NCBI RefSeq assembly: GCF_042683045.1
Contig: NZ_JBHUIT010000026.1
Span: 5,382-69,381 of the forward strand
Reading direction: 5' to 3'
Length of the DNA: 64,000 bases
Source of the DNA: Luteolibacter algae
GTDB taxonomy: Bacteria; Verrucomicrobiota; Verrucomicrobiia; Verrucomicrobiales; Akkermansiaceae
Shown here one piece after another: positions 53,229 to 63,086 of the stretch. Made by a program: the position numbers and the translations under genes. The notes under the pieces were generated by a model. The model was not told the origin of the DNA. It ran no database searches and saw nothing but the letters and a program-made list of their open reading frames with translations. The stretch's first letter is position 1. Every line of letters begins with the position of its first letter.

Positions 53229-54365
53229 CTATCTTTTGACTTTTCGTGCGGCTGCAATTTCCGCAATCAGACGATGCAAAACCAACCGATGGTCCAAGCC
53301 CGTGGTGACCAGCGCCTGATCTGCCTTCTGGGTTTGTTCCATCACATGCTGGAGCCCTGCGAGATCAAAGTTTTTTGCGTTCTGGACAGCGAGAAAGATA
53401 GGATAAACGTTCACTCCCGACCCATCCTTCTTCTGGGGAAGCCAACCCCGCTCGGAGGCTGGAAGTTTGTTGAGAGCTCCGGCAAAAGCCGAATAATTCC
53501 TGGATGGAGCCTTGAACTTTTCCAGAATCAACTTCGCCATATAGAGATTGCGGACGACATTGATAATCGAGGCCCGCATAATGCCGATGGCCGATTCCTC
53601 CGCTTCCAGTTGCTCGTCGACCAATTGGATCGCCCTGGCAACATTTCCGGTTTGGATCGCCTTTCCAGTCTCAAAAATCACGGCCGCACGACTGAGCGGC
53701 ACCAAGGCGCGGACATCGTCCTCTGTCACTTCGCGACGCTCCCGACCTAGATAAAGATCAAGTTTTTCCAACTCGTTGGCGATCTGTTTGGACTGCTCTC
53801 CGGCAAGCATGATGAAAAGCTCGAGAGCTTCATTTTCAAAGGTCAGTCCAAGCTCATCCGCCCGGCCCTCGACCAATCTCCCGACCTCATCCTGCCAGCC
53901 ATCCCGGCTGACATCGATTTTATCATAGCTTCTGACCGAGGCATTTTTATCAAGAAACTTCCAGAACGCCCGGCGTTTATCGACCTTGTCCGCGGAAAGC
54001 AAAAATTTGATACCCTCCGGCAGGCCTTTTTCCAAGGTCCCCCGCAAGGCCTCAACGCCGGCCTCCGTCCGTTGGGCCCGGCCTGTTACATCATCTCCCA
54101 GAAAATTCACATTCCGCAACCAGACAACCTTGTCGCCGCCGAACATCGGCATCGTCATGAGAGACTGGACCGCGCTGGAGCAAAGCTGGTAGGCGCTCTC
54201 GGAATTATCCGCATTGCCATCAATGGTCTCATGGGTAAAGCCATCGTCGTTTCCACCAGTGAGCTTGTTGAAAAGCGCAAGCGCCTCCTCGCGCACGAGG
54301 CCCTCATCACTACCCACAATCACGTGAAAATTGCTATTTACAGGGGATTTCGATTTGGCAGGCAC
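53229..54365 (-). CDS. holA: DNA polymerase III delta subunit
   Basis: Clamp-loader delta subunit of 378 residues. N-terminal VIVGSDEGLVREEALALFN is the HolA start; middle part has VVWLRNVNFL and LSADKVDKRRAFWKFL of the AAA+-like domain (no Walker A needed), and the C-terminal collar has KADQALVTTGLDHRLVLHRLI. Delta opens the sliding clamp. Single gene, divergent from leuC. Confidence 0.93.
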   Translation of the reverse strand: MPAKSKSPVNSNFHVIVGSDEGLVREEALALFNKLTGGNDDGFTHETIDGNADNSESAYQLCSSAVQSLMTMPMFGGDKVVWLRNVNFLGDDVTGRAQRTEAGVEALRGTLEKGLPEGIKFLLSADKVDKRRAFWKFLDKNASVRSYDKIDVSRDGWQDEVGRLVEGRADELGLTFENEALELFIMLAGEQSKQIANELEKLDLYLGRERREVTEDDVRALVPLSRAAVIFETGKAIQTGNVARAIQLVDEQLEAEESAIGIMRASIINVVRNLYMAKLILEKFKAPSRNYSAFAGALNKLPASERGWLPQKKDGSGVNVYPIFLAVQNAKNFDLAGLQHVMEQTQKADQALVTTGLDHRLVLHRLIAEIAAARKVKR

Positions 54366-54513
54366 GCGGAGGGTTTAACGGGATGACGCGCCCGAAGAAA
54401 GAGATTTCCCTCCCGGAGAGAATCAAAAAGTGAGGCAAATAACTTCGGCTTGGACAATTCGCCCGGTTCTATGCATCTTCCCGCCCCGCCGCAAACCACG
54501 GTGGTATCAAGTC

Positions 54514-55938
54514 ATGGGAAAAAGTCTGTTTCAAAAAGTCTGGGATTCACACCGCGTCGGCACTCTAGGTGATGGCCGCACGCAGCTGTTTATCGGCACA
54601 CACCTTATTCACGAGGTAACTTCGCCACAAGCCTTCGGGATGCTTCGCGATCTCGGACTGACAGTGAAATACCCTCAACGCACCTTCGCGACCATCGATC
54701 ACATCGTCCCTACGGAAAACCAGGACCAGCCCGCGGATCCACTCGCTGCAGAGATGATCGAGGCGATCCGGAAAAACTGCGATGACTTCGGCGTGACTTA
54801 TTTCGATCTCAAATCCGGCAAGCAAGGCATCGTCCATGTCGTCGGTCCCGAGCAAGGCATCACCCAGCCCGGCACCACAATTGCCTGCGGCGACTCCCAC
54901 ACAGCCACCCACGGTGCCTTCGGAGCCATCGCTTTCGGTATCGGCACCAGCCAGGTCCGTGATATTCTTGCCACCCAGACCATCGCCCTCCAGGAGCTGA
55001 AAGTCCGCCGCATCGAGGTCAACGGCGATCTCCGCCCGGGCGTCTACGCGAAGGACGTGATCCTTCACATCATTCGTCTTCTCGGCGCCAACGGAGGCAT
55101 CGGCTACGCCTATGAATACGCGGGCGACGTCTTCGAACGCATGTCCATGGAAGAGCGCATGACCGTCTGCAACATGTCCATCGAAGGCGGCGCACGCTGC
55201 GGCTACATCAATCCCGATGAAAAAACCGTCGCCTACCTCAAAGGCCGTCCCTATGTCGACAATGCAAACTTCGATGAAACTGCTGCCCGTTGGCTTTCGT
55301 TTGCCTCTGATGCGGATGCTCATTTCGACGATATCGTAAAAATCGATGCGGCCGAGATTGAGCCGACTGTCACCTGGGGAATTTCTCCGGATGCAGGCAT
55401 TTCAATATCTGAGAATATTCCTGATCCGCTCACCGCAAAATCCCCGGAGGAAAAAGCATCCATCGAGGAAGCGCTGGAATATATGAAACTTCCTGCAGGC
55501 GCCCCTATTGAAGGTGTAAAAATTGATGTCGCTTTCATCGGTTCCTGCACCAACGGACGCATCTCCGACTTCCGCGAAGTCGCGAAATACATCAAAGGCC
55601 ACAAGGTCGCGGCAAACGTTAAAGCCATCGCTGTTCCCGGGTCCCAGATCGTTGCCATCCAGTGCGAGCAAGAGGGCCTTCCGGAAATTTTCCGCGAGGC
55701 GGGCTTCGAATGGCGCGCCGCAGGTTGCTCCATGTGCCTCGCCATGAACCCGGACAAACTCATCGGAGACCAGCTCTGCGCTTCTTCCTCGAACCGGAAC
55801 TTCAAAGGCCGTCAAGGATCACCGACAGGACGCACCATTCTTATGTCTCCCGTAATGGTCGCCGCCGCAGCGATTAAAGGCTCTGTCACGGATGCCCGTG
55901 AACTCTTCGACCTCTCGGAAACTTCCGCCGTAGCCTAA
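54514..55938 (+). CDS. leuC: 3-isopropylmalate dehydratase large subunit
   Basis: Aconitase-family enzyme that isomerises isopropylmalate in leucine synthesis, 474 residues. Fe-S ligands are SCTNGR and GCSMC; CGDSHTATHGAFGAIAFGIGTSQV is the substrate/cluster region. ATG 54514 (MGKSLFQKVWDSHRV) is the family start; the frame extends 28 codons upstream without similarity. leuD follows 32 bases later; leuA and leuB are not in the window. Confidence 0.97.
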   Translation: MGKSLFQKVWDSHRVGTLGDGRTQLFIGTHLIHEVTSPQAFGMLRDLGLTVKYPQRTFATIDHIVPTENQDQPADPLAAEMIEAIRKNCDDFGVTYFDLKSGKQGIVHVVGPEQGITQPGTTIACGDSHTATHGAFGAIAFGIGTSQVRDILATQTIALQELKVRRIEVNGDLRPGVYAKDVILHIIRLLGANGGIGYAYEYAGDVFERMSMEERMTVCNMSIEGGARCGYINPDEKTVAYLKGRPYVDNANFDETAARWLSFASDADAHFDDIVKIDAAEIEPTVTWGISPDAGISISENIPDPLTAKSPEEKASIEEALEYMKLPAGAPIEGVKIDVAFIGSCTNGRISDFREVAKYIKGHKVAANVKAIAVPGSQIVAIQCEQEGLPEIFREAGFEWRAAGCSMCLAMNPDKLIGDQLCASSSNRNFKGRQGSPTGRTILMSPVMVAAAAIKGSVTDARELFDLSETSAVA

Positions 55939-55970
55939 TTCACACCTACAACTCCAACTTTATACCTATT

Positions 55971-56573
55971 ATGGCTCTCGATCCTGTAACTCAAGTCTCC
56001 GGCACTGGCGTATTCATCCCGGGCGCGGACATTGATACCGACCGCATCATCCCGGCGCGTTTCATGAAATGCGTGACTTTTGACGGTCTCGGAGAATTCG
56101 CATTCTACGACGTGCGCTTCAATTCCGAAACCGGTGCGAAAACCAACCACCCGCTCAACGACGAACGCTTCAAAGACGCTTCCATCCTGATCGCCGGTGT
56201 AAACTTTGGCTGCGGCTCCTCACGCGAGCACGCTCCGCAATCGCTCAAAAAATACGGTTTCAATGCCGTCATCGCCGAATCGTTTGCAGAAATTTTCTAT
56301 GGAAACTCCACCACCCTGGCCATGCCATGTGTGATGGCATCCGCAGCTGATATCGCATCCCTCCGGGCAGCCGTGGAAAGCAAGCCGGAAACCAAGATCA
56401 CCATCGATGTGGTGAACCTCAAAGTCAGCACCTGCGATGGCCTTGAGTTCTCCGTGAAAATGCCGGAATCCTCCCGTGAGGCATTGGTGTCCGGCCGCTG
56501 GGATCCGATCCAGGAGCTCCTCGACAACGGCCCCGCCATTGAAGAACGGGCCAAAGCACTGCACTACGTTTAG
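55971..56573 (+). CDS. leuD: 3-isopropylmalate dehydratase small subunit
   Basis: Swivel-domain subunit, 200 residues. Begins with GVFIPGADIDTDRIIPARFMK and has GVNFGCGSSREHAPQSL, both family hallmarks. Partner of the preceding LeuC. Confidence 0.97.
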   Translation: MALDPVTQVSGTGVFIPGADIDTDRIIPARFMKCVTFDGLGEFAFYDVRFNSETGAKTNHPLNDERFKDASILIAGVNFGCGSSREHAPQSLKKYGFNAVIAESFAEIFYGNSTTLAMPCVMASAADIASLRAAVESKPETKITIDVVNLKVSTCDGLEFSVKMPESSREALVSGRWDPIQELLDNGPAIEERAKALHYV

Positions 56574-56637
56574 TCAACGTATTGCCTAAAAGAAATTGAT
56601 CCACCGCCGTGATACCCACGGTGCACCGTCCTATCAA

Positions 56638-57381
56638 ATGAGCCTGCCAGACACACCACCGTCCGGCATCGCGCTGTTTGATATGGACGGAACTTTGTTG
56701 GCTTGGGACTGCCAGCTGCTTTTTCGACACCATGTGCTCCGTGCGGAGCCGCTCAGGTTGTTCTCCGTCCCGCTTTTCCTCGCATTCCTACCCTTTGCTC
56801 CATTGCTGGGAACGGAAAATATGAAGCGGGTCTTCCACTGCTTCTTATGGAAAATGCCGCCGGATCGTCTCCAGGAGCTTTCCCGCGAATTTGCGCTGAA
56901 GCTCTTTCCAAGCATCTATCCGGAGCTTGTCGGGGCATTGGAAGAGCATCGCTCCGCGGGTCATCTCACCATTCTCAGCTCAGCCAGCCCGGAGTGCTAT
57001 GCGGCGGAAGTCGGCAGGTTGCTCGGCTTCGATATTTCTCTGGGGACCGTCCTGGAAAATGACTTCCTGTTTGCCGATCTCACCAACCACAAAGGCGTCA
57101 ACAAGGTCACCCGGCTCCATCAATTGCTGCCGGAATCCTATTTTACGGAGGGCAAGCTCGTGAACTCACACGGCTACACTGATAGCACCGCGGATCTGCC
57201 CATGCTGGCGATTTGCGATCGCGCGACAGTGGTAAACCCAAAGCCACCGCTGCTAGCTCTCGCGGAAAAAAATGGCTGGACCATTCTGCAGCCGGAAAGA
57301 CCTTGGAAATCCACCAGGGAAAAAGCTCTGCGCATCCTGGCACTTCTCCTCGCACTGGGGAAAAACCCTGCCAAATTGTAA
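56638..57381 (+). CDS. HAD-IB phosphatase (SerB-like)
   Basis: HAD hydrolase of 247 residues. Motif I ALFDMDGTLLAWD, motif II TILSSASPE, motif III Lys in NHKGVNK, motif IV GYTDSTADLPML. The helical cap and the GYTDS signature place it in the subfamily with phosphoserine phosphatase and lysophosphatidate phosphatase. An aromatic, Leu-rich cap segment (LRLFSVPLFLAFLPFAPLLG) suggests membrane contact or a hydrophobic substrate. It precedes lnt by 3 bases, so a lipid-phosphate substrate is plausible. ATG 56638 chosen over an upstream TTG. Confidence 0.88.
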   Translation: MSLPDTPPSGIALFDMDGTLLAWDCQLLFRHHVLRAEPLRLFSVPLFLAFLPFAPLLGTENMKRVFHCFLWKMPPDRLQELSREFALKLFPSIYPELVGALEEHRSAGHLTILSSASPECYAAEVGRLLGFDISLGTVLENDFLFADLTNHKGVNKVTRLHQLLPESYFTEGKLVNSHGYTDSTADLPMLAICDRATVVNPKPPLLALAEKNGWTILQPERPWKSTREKALRILALLLALGKNPAKL

Positions 57382-57384
57382 ACC

Positions 57385-59178
57385 ATGCCCGGACGATCGT
57401 TTTACCTGAGATTTCTCGCCATCGTTTCCACCGGATTGATGGTCGCCGGTCTCTTTCCGCCATACAACTTCGCAACATTAGCCTGGATCTGCATGATCCC
57501 GCTACTGATCTCCGTCTGGAGCCTAAGCGGAAAACATCGGGCGAAAAAAGGCTTTCTGATCGGCTGGCTGGCAGGAGCCATCAGCTACGGCATCCAGGTT
57601 TCCTGGCTGGGAACTGTTTCCTGGCTCGGCCCCGTCGTGCTGGCAGGATACCTCGCCATCTACTGGGGAATTTTTGCCGCCATCGCTGCGACTCTCGGGA
57701 ACCCCTGGCACCGGAAGGAAGGTGTCGATGAAACACCTTTGCGGGCACTTTTTCTGGCGTTTGTCCACGCATCCGTCTGGGCAGGGCTGGAATGGTTCCG
57801 TGGATGGCTGTTCACCGGTTTTGGTTGGAACGGTCTCGGCGTTGCGTTTCACGACACCTTGGTCATCTCCCAGGCTGCGGATATTCTGGGCATCGCCGGC
57901 CTGTCGCTAATGCTGGTCTTTTTCCAGGCAGTACTGGTGCAGGTCGCCCACCGGCTGATGAAAACCGGGATTGATGGGATCCGCCGCCCTCGATGGGACT
58001 TTGCGGCAACCGCTCTCTGTGTAGGCCTCCTAATCACCTATGGCATCCTCCGCATCGCCATGGAAGGCGGGAAGGAATCGATTACGGTGAAAAGCCTTTT
58101 GGTGCAATTGAATATCCCACACGAAGGCTCCACGGTTCTTTGGTCGGCGGAGCAAGTCCACATGGGCTATGAGGATGAAACCATTGATGCGTTGAAGAAA
58201 ATCTCCGCAGAAGATGAGAAAAAACTTCAGCAGGCGATCGAGCAAAACAGCGAGGGCGGGATTGAGCTGAGCAGTCCGGATTGGGTCATTTGGCCGGAGA
58301 CAGCGCTTACCGGAAGAATTATCCGCACAGACGATGGAGAATGGGGCAGCTGGCGCGAAAACAACGATACGATCTCCCGGGTCCGTGCCGGCGGCGAAAA
58401 TTTCGAGCTGATTTATGGGGCGGTAGAGATCGAAGGCGAGGCCCGTCCGGAAGGCCTTTTCCAGAAAGAGAATCCCCGTTTTTACAATTCCATCGTCTTT
58501 CAGTCTCCGGACGATTCGCTGCAAACTTTTCGGAAGCATCACCTGGTTATTTTCGGAGAGACCATCCCTTTGGTAGACACAATTCCCTGGCTGAAAGAAA
58601 TTTATGAGCAGCAGGCTGGTGCCGAATACAACGGCTCGTTCACGGCAGGTCCTTCACTCGATCCGCTCAGCGTCGAAGTGAAAGGCCGGGAAATTCAGAT
58701 CATTCCATCGGTGTGCTTCGAGGACACGGTGCCTCGCCTCACCCGGAAGTTTGTCCGCAATGCGCCACAAATCATCGTAAACCTCACCAATGATGGCTGG
58801 TTCAAGCAATCTCCGGCCGCGGCCCAGCACTTCGCCAATGCAAAATTCCGCGCAATCGAGCTTCGCCGGCCGATGCTGCGCTGTGCGAATACCGGAGTGA
58901 CGGCGGCGATCGATACAATTGGTTCCAGCGTGAATCCGGCGACGGGAAAACAGCAAATCATCGCAGACGGAACCGGCAGCTCGTTTCTCCGCGGAAGCCT
59001 TTTGGTGGAATCCAGGATCCCTGTCCGTCCGAGCTTTTCACTCTATGCCTTGATCGGAGACTGGGGAATTATCGGACTTTCCCTGGCAGGATTGATTCTC
59101 GCCATCACGTTCAGAAATTATGGCGCCTTGCCTGCGGCTGAGCCGGGTAGGTTCCGGTCTCGCATCAAACCTCAATAG
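57385..59178 (+). CDS. lnt: Apolipoprotein N-acyltransferase
   Basis: Inner-membrane enzyme adding the third acyl chain to lipoproteins, 597 residues. Several N-terminal helices and a periplasmic nitrilase domain with catalytic Glu305 (WPETAL) and Cys444 (PSVCFED); the catalytic Lys falls between them (in the RKHHLVIFGE region). A C-terminal helix closes the protein. The periplasmic domain contains an acidic insert (EDETIDALKKISAEDEKK) making it longer than E. coli Lnt (512). Several lipoproteins in this window are likely clients. Confidence 0.93.
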   Translation: MPGRSFYLRFLAIVSTGLMVAGLFPPYNFATLAWICMIPLLISVWSLSGKHRAKKGFLIGWLAGAISYGIQVSWLGTVSWLGPVVLAGYLAIYWGIFAAIAATLGNPWHRKEGVDETPLRALFLAFVHASVWAGLEWFRGWLFTGFGWNGLGVAFHDTLVISQAADILGIAGLSLMLVFFQAVLVQVAHRLMKTGIDGIRRPRWDFAATALCVGLLITYGILRIAMEGGKESITVKSLLVQLNIPHEGSTVLWSAEQVHMGYEDETIDALKKISAEDEKKLQQAIEQNSEGGIELSSPDWVIWPETALTGRIIRTDDGEWGSWRENNDTISRVRAGGENFELIYGAVEIEGEARPEGLFQKENPRFYNSIVFQSPDDSLQTFRKHHLVIFGETIPLVDTIPWLKEIYEQQAGAEYNGSFTAGPSLDPLSVEVKGREIQIIPSVCFEDTVPRLTRKFVRNAPQIIVNLTNDGWFKQSPAAAQHFANAKFRAIELRRPMLRCANTGVTAAIDTIGSSVNPATGKQQIIADGTGSSFLRGSLLVESRIPVRPSFSLYALIGDWGIIGLSLAGLILAITFRNYGALPAAEPGRFRSRIKPQ

Positions 59179-59187
59179 CCAGCTAGC

Positions 59188-59547
59188 TCAGCCGGATTTC
59201 TTCTGATTTTCCAAAAATCCTTTGAGCACGATCGCATGATTATGTTCGGCGTCCCGCGCACTATAAATCAACGTCACGGTATCCTGAGAGATGTATTCGT
59301 TGAGCGTTGCCATCGCAGATCGGTTCTTCTCCAGTTCCTCCAAGTAGCGTTCCTGAAATTCTTTCCAACGAGCGGCCTCGTGCCCGAACCACTTGCGTAG
59401 CTTCTCGCTGGGAGCGATTTCTTTCAGCCAGACATCTATTTTCAAGTCCTCTTTGGAAACACCACGCGGCCATAATCGATCGACCAGAATGCGCAGACCA
59501 TCTTCTGCGGAAGCCAATTCATAAGCGCGTTTGAGATAGATTTCCAT
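59188..59547 (-). CDS. DUF488 family protein
   Basis: A 119-residue protein of the YeaO/DUF488 type: RILVDRLWPRGVSKEDLKIDVW and the C-terminal VTLIYSARDAEHNHAIVLKGFL are the conserved blocks. Family function is uncertain. Convergent with lnt. The 282 bases on its other side (59548-59829) hold no clear gene. Confidence 0.88.
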   Translation of the reverse strand: MEIYLKRAYELASAEDGLRILVDRLWPRGVSKEDLKIDVWLKEIAPSEKLRKWFGHEAARWKEFQERYLEELEKNRSAMATLNEYISQDTVTLIYSARDAEHNHAIVLKGFLENQKKSG

Positions 59548-59829
59548 AGCTGACCGGGAAGATGAACAACGACGAAAACCAGGATCGACCGTCTGTTGAA
59601 AAATGCGATGGAGGCAACAAAATGCAAACGAGTTTTACAAAGTAAACGCCGGAATCTCGGGCATTTTCTGGTCTTTTATACTTGTGACAATTATTTTTTC
59701 TGGTTGTCTAGCCCTGTTTTTTGAGCCCGATAGATTCATCAGTGCGCCCATTGGCACGATTGAAGCTTTAAAAAGCAATAAATCCCAACAAACCTTTCAA
59801 CCGAGCTTATCCCTCAATTTTTCTATTTT

Positions 59830-60531
59830 ATGTCAGATTCCAGAGTGCCACAAACCGCCGTTTTCCAGTCTGAAATACTTGCCAATGCCTCGGATTCTTT
59901 CACAAGCCGCCGCAAAGTTATCGGCACTCTTGGTATGGCGACTTCGGCTCTCTGCGCGTCATCCCTATCCGCCAGTGCTGGTTGGTTCGGAAAAAAGAAG
60001 GATGAGCTTCCGATTGTGAAGGTAAATTCCGCCAGCAGGAGCATCTCCTCGCCGAGCCAGAATATCGGTGGCTTTCCTCAGGAATGGGTTCGCCTTCAAG
60101 GCAGAAACCTCAATGAATACGCTGCATATCTTAACTCGCTGAAAATGAAGAATATTAGCGCCCAGGATGTCATCTCGGCACACGCCAAGCAGCGGGGCAC
60201 CGTTTGGAACTCTCTACCGCCTAGGGAATGGTGGACACGGATGGGCTACACGCTCCGGGTGGTGGATCACATTTCTACGGTGATGAACGTGCCGGTAAAA
60301 GAGATCGTCTCCGCCTATCGTTCACCTCAATACAACGCCCGTTGTGCTGGTGCAAAAGCCCGCTCCTGGCACCAGGCCAATGTCGCGGTGGATGTCCAGT
60401 TTGAGACGAGTGCCTATAATGTCACCAAAGCGGCACGAAGCCTGCGTGACCGCGGGTTGTTCAAAGGTGGAGTCGGGAGTTACAGCACCTTCACCCACGT
60501 CGATACCCGGGGGCAGAATGTGAACTGGTAA
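59830..60531 (+). CDS. Tat-exported M15-type peptidase (YcbK/DUF882-like)
   Basis: A 233-residue protein with a twin-arginine signal (SRRKVIGTLGMATSALC), so exported folded. The C-terminal domain is YcbK/DUF882 (MepK-type murein endopeptidase) of clan M15: AYRSPQYNAR...RSWHQANVAVDV supplies His and Asp, and TFTHVDTRG the second His. Such enzymes cleave peptide cross-links. The putative catalytic base is not sure. Independent gene. Confidence 0.85.
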   Translation: MSDSRVPQTAVFQSEILANASDSFTSRRKVIGTLGMATSALCASSLSASAGWFGKKKDELPIVKVNSASRSISSPSQNIGGFPQEWVRLQGRNLNEYAAYLNSLKMKNISAQDVISAHAKQRGTVWNSLPPREWWTRMGYTLRVVDHISTVMNVPVKEIVSAYRSPQYNARCAGAKARSWHQANVAVDVQFETSAYNVTKAARSLRDRGLFKGGVGSYSTFTHVDTRGQNVNW

Positions 60532-60593
60532 TAGCCGGTCTCCACCGCGGGAAACACGTTTCTTTTCTCCCGCATGCTGCTACCATCCGTGGC

Positions 60594-61184
60594 ATGACCT
60601 TTGCCACGAAAATTACTGTTTGCCGGATACTTCTGGTTCCAGTTTTTTCCGTCCTTGCCATCCGTTACGGAATGAGCACCCACAGTGGCGCTCCGGAAGC
60701 TATTTATCGCTGGTGGGCATTGGCAGTCTTTATCACTGCGGCAGTCAGCGACGGGGTCGACGGATGGATCGCACGAAAGTTCGATCAACGCTCAGATCTT
60801 GGAGCTTACCTGGATCCTCTTGCAGATAAGGCCCTCGTCACCAGCGCGATTCTAGTGCTTACCTTCTACGACTGGGGAGCGTCAGGATGGCGGCTCCCGA
60901 TTTGGTTTACCATCATTGTGCTACTTCGGGATGCGATCATCCTCGCGGGGATCCGTTACCTCACAGCCAGAAAACTCACCGTGAAAATCATCCCGCATTG
61001 GACTGGGAAAATTTGCACAGTCAGCCTCTTTGTCGTGCTTGGCTGGATGATGCTCGGTCCCATCCCCCTTTCTCCAATCTATCCCTGCACCTTCGCCGGG
61101 CTTTTCATTGTTTTGTCGATGTGGAGTTACATCCGCCAAGGCTGGAATATTCTCCATCCTCCCGCATCCTCCGGAGGTCGCTAG
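60594..61184 (+). CDS. pgsA: CDP-diacylglycerol-glycerol-3-phosphate 3-phosphatidyltransferase
   Basis: Membrane CDP-alcohol phosphatidyltransferase of 196 residues. The family motif D-G-x2-A-R-x8-G-x3-D-x3-D is intact (DGWIARK...DLGAYLDPLAD), and several hydrophobic helices follow. PgsA makes phosphatidylglycerophosphate; a cardiolipin or phosphatidylserine-type enzyme of the same family cannot be excluded on sequence alone, but length and N-terminus (TFATKITVCRILLVP) fit PgsA. panC follows after 52 bases. Confidence 0.92.
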   Translation: MTFATKITVCRILLVPVFSVLAIRYGMSTHSGAPEAIYRWWALAVFITAAVSDGVDGWIARKFDQRSDLGAYLDPLADKALVTSAILVLTFYDWGASGWRLPIWFTIIVLLRDAIILAGIRYLTARKLTVKIIPHWTGKICTVSLFVVLGWMMLGPIPLSPIYPCTFAGLFIVLSMWSYIRQGWNILHPPASSGGR

Positions 61185-61236
61185 GACAGAACGCTTGCCT
61201 ATTGCTGCAAATCCGGAATTTCATCAACTTAACCGC

Positions 61237-62082
61237 ATGTGGATCGCCAATACCAAGCCTCAGCTGAGAAATTATCTCTCTTCTGGTTCAGAAAAAATCA
61301 TTCTCGTGCCCACCATGGGTGCGCTTCACCCGGGCCACGCCAGCCTCATCGCGCTCGCCCGTGAGCACGCCGGAAAAGATGGCATCGTGATCGTCTCAAT
61401 TTTCGTCAACCCGATCCAGTTTGACCGCTCCAGCGATTTGGAGAAATACCCACGCCCCCTCGCCGAGGATCTTGAAATCTGTGAAAAATATGGAGCCGAT
61501 GGGGTATTTGCTCCGGAAGCAAATGAAGTCTACTTTCCGGATCGCTCAATCACAGTCACCGAAAAATCCCTATCCGAAAATCTCTGCGGTGCCACCCGTC
61601 CCGGTCATTTCGATGGAGTTTGCACGGTGGTTCTAAAACTTTTCAACCTTACCAAATGCACCGCCGCAGTTTTCGGCGAGAAGGATTTCCAGCAACTTGC
61701 AATCATCCGGCGCATGGTCCGGGACCTTGATCTCGACGTGGAAATCATCCCCCACCCTACCATCCGCGAGCCTGATGGGCTTGCCATGTCCTCACGCAAT
61801 ACTCGTCTCACCCCTGAGCACCGCGCGGATGCCGTCCGTATCTTCAAAGCCCTTTCTGCCGCCAGGCAGTTTACCTCAGCCTTCGACATCTTCGCCGCAG
61901 CGAAATCGCATATCGAAGCTTCGGATCATGCAAAAATCGACTACCTCTCACTTGTCGATGCCAACACTCTCACTCCTGCCCCGGATTTATCTGCTCCCAC
62001 AATTCTCGCCTGCGCGGTATTTTATGGAGACGTCCGCCTGATTGATCATATTTCCATCCCGGCACATCCTCAAAACTCATGA
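61237..62082 (+). CDS. panC: Pantothenate synthetase
   Basis: Joins pantoate and beta-alanine with ATP, 281 residues. HIGH-like motif VPTMGALHPGHASL, pantoate site FVNPIQFDRSSDLEKYPR, KMSKS-like MSSRNTRL and the conserved FGEKDFQQL. ATG 61237 (MWIANTKPQLRNYL) was chosen; the frame extends 43 codons into pgsA without similarity. Stop overlaps the start of the DUF1080 gene (ATGA). Confidence 0.96.
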   Translation: MWIANTKPQLRNYLSSGSEKIILVPTMGALHPGHASLIALAREHAGKDGIVIVSIFVNPIQFDRSSDLEKYPRPLAEDLEICEKYGADGVFAPEANEVYFPDRSITVTEKSLSENLCGATRPGHFDGVCTVVLKLFNLTKCTAAVFGEKDFQQLAIIRRMVRDLDLDVEIIPHPTIREPDGLAMSSRNTRLTPEHRADAVRIFKALSAARQFTSAFDIFAAAKSHIEASDHAKIDYLSLVDANTLTPAPDLSAPTILACAVFYGDVRLIDHISIPAHPQNS

Positions 62083-62930
62083 AAAAACCACTGATCTATA
62101 CCACCATTCTCGGATTTTCCACTCTTACCCTCTTCGCTCAAGAAGAAGCTGCGAGACCACTCCTCGACGATTCCCTTTCGCAATGGGAGGTTTTCATCGG
62201 CGTTCCCCATGAATCGGTCGAAGTTCCGGGAGGTGAAAAATCGACCAGCAAAGACGGCATGAATGGCGTGCCATTGGGACTTGGGAACGATCCACTAAAG
62301 GTTTTCACTACGATCAAAGAAGGCGACGAAACCGTCTTGCACGTCTCCGGTCAGATCTATGGAGCACTCAGCTCAAAAGAAGAGTTTGAAAACTATCACC
62401 TCTCCTTGCAGATGAAATGGGGCGAGAAAAAATGGGAACCCCGCCTCAACCAGCGTCGCGATTCCGGACTTCTTTTCCACGCGACCGGAAAGCACGCCAG
62501 CTTTTGGAACGTCTGGATGAGCTCTCTCGAATGCCAGATCCAGGAACACGATTGCGGGGATTTCATTCCTCTTGCCGGCACCAAAGCCACCATCCGCGCG
62601 GTTCCCAATCCAGCCGGAAAAGGGCCTCACGTCTACGATCCCACTGCAGTCCCCCGGGAAACCAGCGGCTATACAGCAGCGTCCACCGATGCGGACAAGC
62701 CAAATGGCGAGTGGAACACCATTGAGCTCTACGTTCTTGGCGACGACGCGGTTTTCGTCGTCAATGGCATACCGAACATGGCTCTCACCAACGCAAAGAT
62801 GAAGGATCAGCCGCTCACAAAGGGCAAACTCCAGATCCAATCGGAAGCAGCCGAGGTCTTTTATAAAAATATCACCATCAAACCACTCACCGAATTCCCC
62901 GAAAAACTCGCTGCACTCGTTGCTGAGTAG
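62079..62930 (+). CDS. Exported DUF1080 (3-keto-disaccharide hydrolase-like) protein
   Basis: Secreted 283-residue protein (signal to about residue 20, LFAQ). One DUF1080/concanavalin-like lectin/glucanase domain: DDSLSQWEVFIG, EFENYHLSLQMKWGEKKW, RRDSGLLFHATG, LECQIQEHDCGDF and the final KNITIKPL strand. Family members include 3-keto-glucoside hydrolases and are expanded in Verrucomicrobiota/Planctomycetes. Translationally coupled to panC by ATGA overlap, an unusual partner. Confidence 0.9.
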   Translation: MKKPLIYTTILGFSTLTLFAQEEAARPLLDDSLSQWEVFIGVPHESVEVPGGEKSTSKDGMNGVPLGLGNDPLKVFTTIKEGDETVLHVSGQIYGALSSKEEFENYHLSLQMKWGEKKWEPRLNQRRDSGLLFHATGKHASFWNVWMSSLECQIQEHDCGDFIPLAGTKATIRAVPNPAGKGPHVYDPTAVPRETSGYTAASTDADKPNGEWNTIELYVLGDDAVFVVNGIPNMALTNAKMKDQPLTKGKLQIQSEAAEVFYKNITIKPLTEFPEKLAALVAE

Positions 62931-63086
62931 TCCTCCTTCCAATGTCGCTAAGCGGAATTCGTCCTATTTTAATCGGATGGAAGCAGCAGGGAGAAAAAAA
63001 TCATTTTAAAGGCATTTTTCCCTTGCAAGAACACCCCGATAAATACCATCTTCCGCCCACGTCGCACCTCGCGGCGCAAATCAAAT

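Noticed and set aside
54366..54513. Leucine attenuator or T-box upstream of leuC
   Set aside because: No Leu-codon-rich leader peptide and no terminator/antiterminator pair is visible.
54565..55323. 252-codon leftward frame inside leuC
   Set aside because: Antisense shadow of conserved LeuC sequence, Ala/Asp-biased composition.
59603..60019. Rightward frame with a hydrophobic stretch (GIFWSFILVTIIFSGCLALFF) before the M15 gene
   Set aside because: The hydrophobic part could be a membrane segment, but the frame runs deep into the peptidase gene and has no sensible C-terminus or upstream signal.
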